A DNA stretch of 8,846 bases from contig JAUVXT010000101.1 of the NCBI GenBank assembly GCA_030603465.1, forward strand, positions 1-8,846. Reading direction: 5' to 3'. Source of the stretch: Deltaproteobacteria bacterium. Lineage in GTDB: Bacteria > Desulfobacterota > Syntrophia > Syntrophales > UBA2210. The notes under the pieces are model-generated. The model did no database searches. It was not told where the DNA came from and saw only the letters and a list, made by a program, of their open reading frames with translations. Each line of letters begins with the position of its first letter. Within the stretch, counting starts at the first letter, position 1. Both the position numbers and the translations under genes were made by a program. Below are positions 4,380-8,846 of the stretch, piece after piece.

Positions 4380-5402
4380 ATGGAGAGCATAAAAGAAGAC
4401 ATGTCAAATCAACCGAACGATTCAACCACTGGCATTATGGGAGAACAATTATCGCTATTCGATGAAAAAAATGTCCTGTCAAACACGGGCGCCTCTGAAT
4501 TGATCAGGCTTAATCCGGAGGGGGCAAGAAAAGCATTTCAAAGTTATCAGGACATCTACAGAGATGGCAATGATATCGAACTCAAACTGAAAATCACCGG
4601 TTTTTTGCTTGATGGATTCGCAAAATGTCCCGTCGATTCCCCGGAAGAGCCTGCTTATCTGTATAGACTGTGGAACTCTTTTGAAAAATACACCAATGAA
4701 ATAACCTTTAATTCTGAAAGTATTGTATCGGGAATCAAGGATTCATTTTTCCGAAAGATCATTGAAGCGATCGGCCGGTGGAATCTGACGGATGAACCAT
4801 TTTTCTTGGACAATGTTCCAATGGGTTGCGTTTACATGGAGGCCGGCAATATCGATCAAGCGATTGCATCCCTTCAGGCAAGCATTCCTGTGACCGAGGA
4901 TAACACCGCCCTTTATGGATACCTTGGAGACGCCTACATCCTGCGGGACGAACCGGATGTAGCCAGGAGGTGTTATCTGGAGGCATTGCTGGCAGACGCG
5001 GGGAGTATAGACTGGAATTATTTGAAGGATGATGAACTTGCGAATCTGCGGGCAGAACTCGTCGAGGCATTCGATATGAATGAACCGCTGGCTGCCGAAT
5101 GGCTTCCGGCGCATGCCTTCATCCGAGGACTTCTACAGTCCAAGGGTTTGAGACTGAGAGAAGAAATGAAACGTTTTGTCGATGAATATCAGGCATTGCG
5201 AAAGGCATATTCCAGGGAATCGGAACCCCGGCTTGGGGCAAAACTCTTTATTCGATCGATTATCCTTTGCGACAATGAAGCCTTTATCAAACTGATCAAG
5301 GGAATGGAACTCGTTGAAATAAGGAAAAAGATGAAGGAGATAGACTCCGGATTATTTTCACAGTATATGAAATGCATCAAGAACAGAAAGTCTCATAGTT
5401 GA
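4380..5402 (+). CDS. TPR-repeat protein with N-terminal QLSLF peptide
   Basis: This 340-residue soluble protein has no signal peptide or membrane segment. Residues 1-35 look disordered and contain GEQLSLFDE at 21-29; QLSLF matches the QL(S/D)LF consensus by which many bacterial proteins bind the beta sliding clamp DnaN. A helical region follows (about 45-135), then two recognisable tetratricopeptide repeats at about 143-172 (GCVYMEAGNIDQAIASLQ) and 177-206 (LYGYLGDAYILRDEPDVARRCYLEALL). The rest is a helical, charged C-terminal region. TPRs mediate protein contacts, so an adaptor role is likely; no enzyme motif is seen. TGAGGA lies 9 nt before ATG 4380; another in-frame ATG at 4401 has weaker signals. 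The gene stands alone and converges on fabZ across 111 nt in which I see no clear terminator. Confidence 0.75.
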   Translation: MESIKEDMSNQPNDSTTGIMGEQLSLFDEKNVLSNTGASELIRLNPEGARKAFQSYQDIYRDGNDIELKLKITGFLLDGFAKCPVDSPEEPAYLYRLWNSFEKYTNEITFNSESIVSGIKDSFFRKIIEAIGRWNLTDEPFFLDNVPMGCVYMEAGNIDQAIASLQASIPVTEDNTALYGYLGDAYILRDEPDVARRCYLEALLADAGSIDWNYLKDDELANLRAELVEAFDMNEPLAAEWLPAHAFIRGLLQSKGLRLREEMKRFVDEYQALRKAYSRESEPRLGAKLFIRSIILCDNEAFIKLIKGMELVEIRKKMKEIDSGLFSQYMKCIKNRKSHS

Positions 5403-5513
5403 CAGACTCCTTCTTGACAATCTGTCGCAATATCCGAAACAATTATGCCTGATCCGGGAACGTTGAAACTCTCTTATTCCTGCGCGCTGTGCTCACGTAA
5501 TCTATACAAGCGT

Positions 5514-5948
5514 TTATCTCTTCTCACCCAACGCCAATGTCCCGCGTGCGATGAGGGTCTGGTCCACAAAGGCTGCGACCTTGAATTGAATGAGCGCGCC
5601 GAATTCTTTTGTGAGACGGGCCTCCATGCGGAGTGTATCCCCCGGCCTCGCCGGCGTGAAGAATTTTATTGTGACGCTGGCGAGGACAAAGTCCCTCTTT
5701 TTTTTGCACGATAGTCCTATCAGGAGACCGCTTGTCTGTGCCAGCGCCTCCGACACAAGGACGCCCGGCATTATCGGCTCTCCCGGAAAGTGGCCGGTGA
5801 AAAAGGGGGCATCGGGCTTGAGATCCATTTCCGTCACGATACGAATATCTTTTTCCATTTCCATAACACGATCGACAAAAAGGAATGGCTCCCTGTGGGG
5901 GAGAATCTTTTCAATTTCGGAAATATCGTAAAGCGCCCGGCTGCTCAT
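5514..5948 (-). CDS. fabZ: FabZ-like (3R)-hydroxyacyl-ACP dehydratase
   Basis: This is a 144-residue hot-dog-fold dehydratase, which removes water from 3-hydroxyacyl-ACP to give trans-2-enoyl-ACP. The FabZ signatures are ILPHREPFLFVDRV (residues 15-28) and PFFTGHFPGEPIMPGVLVSEALAQ (48-71), with catalytic His53 and Glu67 both present. The length is that of a normal FabZ. The start at 5948 is chosen because its ATG overlaps the TGA of the upstream acyltransferase as ATGA and GGGGAAG precedes it. An open frame extends a further 24 codons upstream but lies within the acyltransferase gene. It is the last visible gene of the minus-strand operon. It could be the housekeeping fabZ, but its partners (a LolA-like carrier, a radical SAM enzyme and an unusual acyltransferase) point to a pathway-specific copy. 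Confidence 0.9.
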   Translation of the reverse strand: MSSRALYDISEIEKILPHREPFLFVDRVMEMEKDIRIVTEMDLKPDAPFFTGHFPGEPIMPGVLVSEALAQTSGLLIGLSCKKKRDFVLASVTIKFFTPARPGDTLRMEARLTKEFGALIQFKVAAFVDQTLIARGTLALGEKR

Positions 5949-6865
5949 AGTCTTCCCCATAACCTTAATATATCCTGTGTATCGGAAACGCTCACTGTTT
6001 CCATATTCCTGTCTATCCACCGGATTGTCCTGGCAATGACGGCACCGGCTCCAAGCTCGACGAACAACGTCTCCGGCCTATGGATGGTCTTTATCAGGTC
6101 GGCCCATAACACGGGGTGTCTCAGCTGCGTTGCCATTATCATTTTCAGCGATGCGGCGCCTGTCACTTTTTCCAATGTATGGTAGGATAAAAGCGGTATT
6201 TCAGGTTTTCTTACCGGGATATCCTTCAACTCCCTCAGGAAAGAGGAACCGGCGTCTTTCATAAATTTAGAATGATAGGCGGCGGACAGGGACAATGTGT
6301 ATGCGTCGAGGGCTCCTTCTTTTAGAGCGACCGCCATAACCTTTTTAACGGCAGATTCGATGCCGGAGATGATTATCTGCCTGGCCGAATTCAGTATTGC
6401 ACAGTCAGCGCCCTCTGTTTCCGCGCAGATCCCTTCTATCTTTTCACGGGAAAGTCCGAATATGACTGCCATGCATCCATTCACCTTGCGGGCCTCTTCC
6501 AGGAGAATTTCCCCTGCCCGTTTCACAATACGAAGGCCTGTGTCAAAGTCAAAACATCCCGCGGCATAGGCGGCGGCATAAAAGCCGGAGCTGTATCCCG
6601 ACGCGGCCTCCGGAAGGATTTTCGCCTTTTTTAATACTTCCGTCAGGGCGCAGCCCAGCGTAAATACGGCAAGTTGCGCGTTTAGATCCTCGTTTAATTC
6701 CCCGGCGGGGCCTTCGAAACAGAGCCGGCTCAGAGAAAAATCGAGCATCCGGTCTGCGTCATCAAAGACCCTTCTTGCCTCCGGATGCCCTTTATAGAGA
6801 TTTCGCCCCATTCCCACCTGTTGTGACCCCTGGCCCGGATAGAGGAAAACGAGTTTACTCCTCAA
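5945..6865 (-). CDS. fabD: FabD-like ACP acyltransferase with altered specificity motif
   Basis: This is a 306-residue acyltransferase of the malonyl-CoA:ACP transacylase fold. The oxyanion motif PGQGSQ (10-15), nucleophile Ser92 in GYSSGF and His198 (AAYHSKFM) are present, as is a C-terminal FVELGAGAV segment. Two features depart from FabD. The GHSxGE elbow is GYSSGF, with Tyr91 for His, and the usual Arg117 that holds the malonyl carboxylate is Ala in VKRAGEIL, with an Arg one residue earlier. In this family, loss of that Arg goes with monocarboxylic acyl groups, so acetyl or longer acyl transfer is possible. The start is TTG 6865, with GGGGAGG 9 nt upstream; no ATG lies between it and the end of the LolA-like gene. 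Its stop overlaps the fabZ start (ATGA), indicating coupled translation. Confidence 0.85.
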   Translation of the reverse strand: MRSKLVFLYPGQGSQQVGMGRNLYKGHPEARRVFDDADRMLDFSLSRLCFEGPAGELNEDLNAQLAVFTLGCALTEVLKKAKILPEAASGYSSGFYAAAYAAGCFDFDTGLRIVKRAGEILLEEARKVNGCMAVIFGLSREKIEGICAETEGADCAILNSARQIIISGIESAVKKVMAVALKEGALDAYTLSLSAAYHSKFMKDAGSSFLRELKDIPVRKPEIPLLSYHTLEKVTGAASLKMIMATQLRHPVLWADLIKTIHRPETLFVELGAGAVIARTIRWIDRNMETVSVSDTQDILRLWGRL

Positions 6866-6874
6866 AGAAAAAAT

Positions 6875-6881
6875 CCTCCCC
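6875..6881 (-). promoter_or_regulatory. Shine-Dalgarno site supporting the TTG start of the acyltransferase
   Basis: GGGGAGG on the minus strand lies 9 nt before TTG 6865. No ATG or GTG in this frame follows the end of the preceding gene, and the PGQGSQ motif is only ten residues in, so the rare TTG is the best supported start. Confidence 0.6.
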
Positions 6882-6930
6882 TTTACTGCGTCTGTTCCGA
6901 CAGCTCCTTTAATTTCGCGAATACTGTTGA

Positions 6931-7581
6931 TTAAAAAGCATCACCATTTTCCTCCGGGATATGTACCTTAAAAATGTCCGTCGGTAAAGGTTCGTTTATG
7001 GAAATAAAATCCAGTTTTATCGTCGTAAAATCGCCCCCCTTTTCCCTGAAATGGATCGTCGCCGGGAGCCACGCGTCCCGCTGTACCTCTACCTCTATGA
7101 TTTCGATGCGTTTGGCCATATCCCCCGCGCGGGGGGTAAGTTTCAGTCGGTAATTTTCTCCATTCTCGGTCGAGGCAAGGTCGATGCGATACAGCTTCTG
7201 CAACTCCCCCACTGTATCGCCGATTCCGAAATATTTTTTGACGGCGCCCGCTCCGACATACCTCTTTTTCGCCTTCGCAAGATCGGGATACCAGGTAATA
7301 AGCTCACCTCCTCTTAATATAACAGTAACCGGCGAGGGACTGGTGACCTGAAAGAGCACTCTCCCCTTCGCATCGAAATAGATCATCCCGCCGGAGAGGA
7401 GAGGAGTTTTCAGCAATTGCGTCTTTTTTGTCTGACTGAAGGCGGCGGTGAATGTTTTCAGAGATTTTTCACGCGCCTTTATCTTTTCCAGAACTCCCAT
7501 CAGGTCATCCCCGGCCGACAGTTTTCCCAGCGGAAAGAGCAGGATGAGCAGAATGATTATGACTGGGAGATATCTTCTCAT
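6931..7581 (-). CDS. LolA-like periplasmic lipid/lipoprotein carrier
   Basis: This 216-residue secreted protein has a clear signal peptide: basic MRRY, a hydrophobic run of Ile and Leu, and a likely cut after LSA at about residue 23. The mature part follows the LolA pattern: a helix KAREKSLKTFTAAFSQTKKT, then antiparallel strands (LSGGMIYFDAKGRVLFQV, VTVILRGGELITWYPD) forming the half-barrel that shields an acyl chain. True LolA ferries lipoproteins across the periplasm. LolA-like paralogues also occur in aryl polyene and related lipid clusters, where they are thought to carry the lipid product. The genomic setting favours such a paralogue. The ATG overlaps the TGA of the radical SAM gene (ATGA) with AAAGGG 7 nt upstream. 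A 65-nt gap separates it from the acyltransferase. Confidence 0.8.
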   Translation of the reverse strand: MRRYLPVIIILLILLFPLGKLSAGDDLMGVLEKIKAREKSLKTFTAAFSQTKKTQLLKTPLLSGGMIYFDAKGRVLFQVTSPSPVTVILRGGELITWYPDLAKAKKRYVGAGAVKKYFGIGDTVGELQKLYRIDLASTENGENYRLKLTPRAGDMAKRIEIIEVEVQRDAWLPATIHFREKGGDFTTIKLDFISINEPLPTDIFKVHIPEENGDAF

Positions 7582-8846
7582 GAGTGACCCTTTCGTGTCT
7601 TCTTCCAGGCGTCGCGGAAACCATAATTCTGAACGGCGAAAAAGAGGGCGTTCCGTTTGAAGGGAAAGAGCCTCCTGACGATAGACCGGTACCCGTAGAC
7701 CCGTTCGTAGGCCCAGTCGAAACCCCGCTGGAGTCGTTCCGCCGTCATTTTTTTCGGTTGAAATACCACATGATTCATGTCGTAATGTTCCCAGTTTGTG
7801 TCTATGATGCGGCCTTCTTTCAAAAGGGTCTCATATATACGGGTTCCCGGGAAGGGGGTCAAGACGGAAAACATAACGGCCTCGATATGGGTCTTTTCGA
7901 CGAATCTCAGCACATCGGAGAAGACCGCATCGTCATCGTCGTCGGCGCCGAAGATGAATGAACCCTGGATTCCTATCCCCTGATCATGAATCTTCTTGAT
8001 TGAGTCTCCATATTCGGCGACGCGATTGACTGATTTTCCCATCGCCTTCAGGCTCTCCTGTGACAGAGATTCAAAACCGATAAAAAGCCCCCTGCACCCG
8101 CTTTTTCGGGCAAGGGTCAGGAGCTCCTGATCCTTCACCACGGTGAGAGACGCCTGGCTGAACCACTTTATTTTCAGGGGAATGAGCGCTTTGAAGAGTT
8201 CCTTTGCCTGGGCGGAATTGCCCACGATATTGTCATCGACGAAGAAGATATAACCCTTTTCCATCCGTCCTATTTCATCGATTATATCTGCGACGGGCCT
8301 GAAACGGTAGGTCCTGCCATAGAAAGATGTGACGGAACAGAATTCGCAGTCGAAGGGGCACCCGCGGGTGGTCTGCACCGTGTTGACAAAAAAATAGGGT
8401 TTCCTGTTCAGGAGGTCTCGCCGGGGAATGGAGAGTTTTCCCAGGCCGCAAAAGCCTGCGGGTTGATAGAAAGATTGAAGCGCGTCCTCCCTGAAATCGG
8501 TAAGGAGACGGGGCCACGTCTCTTCCGCCTCTCCCAGAACTACCGCGTCGGCATGTTCCTTCGCTTCATCTCTCATCATGGTGGGATGAATGCCACCCAC
8601 GACGACGGGCACCCCTTTCTCCCTGAAACGGTCGGCAATCTCGTATCCCTGTTTTGCCAGTGGCGTCATGATGGAAATCGCCGCCAGATCGGGCAGGCGG
8701 GAATAGTCGATGTCTTCCACATTTTCATCAATTATCTCTATGTCCCAGGTATCGTCGGTCAACGCCGCTACCGTCGTCAGGGCAAGATAGGGGAAACGAA
8801 AAGACATGTGTCCCCAGAAACTCCCGGCGGGCCACCTGGGAACAAC
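7578..8846 (-). CDS. B12-binding radical SAM protein (5' end outside window)
   Basis: The visible part is 422 codons and open at the right edge. The 13 codons before the first Met (8807) read VVPRWPAGSFWGH, which is typical of the beginning of this family, so the real start lies just beyond 8846. An N-terminal Rossmann-type cobalamin domain (about residues 1-120 of the visible part) includes VVVGGIHPTMM and AVVLGEAEETW, without the DxHxxG axial-ligand motif. The radical SAM barrel has TTRGCPFDCEFC, with the cluster cysteines at visible residues 163, 167 and 170. Later motifs include FFVDDNIVG, GLFIGFES and GIQGSFIFG. Such enzymes methylate or rearrange unactivated carbons, often on lipids. 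The substrate is unknown; the downstream acyl-chain genes suggest a lipid or polyketide. It is the first visible gene of the operon. Confidence 0.88.
   Translation of the reverse strand, partial: VVPRWPAGSFWGHMSFRFPYLALTTVAALTDDTWDIEIIDENVEDIDYSRLPDLAAISIMTPLAKQGYEIADRFREKGVPVVVGGIHPTMMRDEAKEHADAVVLGEAEETWPRLLTDFREDALQSFYQPAGFCGLGKLSIPRRDLLNRKPYFFVNTVQTTRGCPFDCEFCSVTSFYGRTYRFRPVADIIDEIGRMEKGYIFFVDDNIVGNSAQAKELFKALIPLKIKWFSQASLTVVKDQELLTLARKSGCRGLFIGFESLSQESLKAMGKSVNRVAEYGDSIKKIHDQGIGIQGSFIFGADDDDDAVFSDVLRFVEKTHIEAVMFSVLTPFPGTRIYETLLKEGRIIDTNWEHYDMNHVVFQPKKMTAERLQRGFDWAYERVYGYRSIVRRLFPFKRNALFFAVQNYGFRDAWKKTRKGHS

Noticed and set aside
5445..5714. 89-codon plus-strand frame with several CxxC-like pairs (zinc-ribbon look)
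   Set aside because: Most of it is antisense to fabZ, whose catalytic motifs are certain. The cysteines arise from that overlap and the start has no clear ribosome binding site.
6887..6933. Open tail of 15 codons after the LolA-like stop, which might be the end of a deleted gene
   Set aside because: Fifteen open codons are expected by chance about half the time, and there is no recognisable motif.

Overview
The window looks like chromosomal DNA from an anaerobic or metagenome-derived bacterium of the former Deltaproteobacteria (Desulfobacterota, Syntrophales-like). This is an inference. It rests on a cobalamin-type radical SAM gene, a DmpI/4-OT-like small tautomerase, a YchJ gene, and decayed intergenic repeats of the 'TGTCA…TCCAG…CTGGA…TGACA' kind common in that group. 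No rRNA, tRNA, intact IS or CRISPR array is visible.

Left part (1-1719): a 60-aa orphan protein on the minus strand, then about 590 nt of gene-free, repeat-rich DNA, a minus-strand 61-codon tautomerase, and a plus-strand YchJ-family protein with a SEC-C zinc motif at each end. Three related, decayed copies of one interspersed repeat lie near 211, 1055 and 1816.

Middle part (1720-4379): a degraded CRISPR adaptation locus. A promoter-like sequence overlapping two perfect palindromes precedes an intact cas1. A vapBC toxin-antitoxin pair with its own near-consensus promoter follows. After it comes a 27-codon cas2 remnant that keeps its ribosome binding site and first strand with the metal-binding Asp, then stops. 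Immediately after the truncation lie overlapping palindromes, a 78-bp tandem repeat whose two 16-bp stems differ by compensatory changes, and an 80-bp imperfect terminal-inverted-repeat element. No effector cas gene is present, so the locus reads as an adaptation module that lost cas2 while cas1 and vapBC survived.

Right part: a plus-strand TPR protein (4380-5402) with an N-terminal QLSLF peptide resembling a sliding-clamp-binding motif. It converges on a compact minus-strand operon running leftward from the right edge: B12-binding radical SAM protein (5' end outside the window), LolA-like periplasmic lipid carrier, FabD-like acyltransferase, FabZ-like dehydratase. Two of the three junctions are ATGA stop/start overlaps. 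The acyltransferase keeps its Ser/His pair but lacks the Arg that selects malonyl substrates. Together with the LolA-like carrier and radical SAM enzyme, this suggests a specialised acyl or polyene lipid pathway delivered toward the outer membrane rather than housekeeping fatty acid synthesis.
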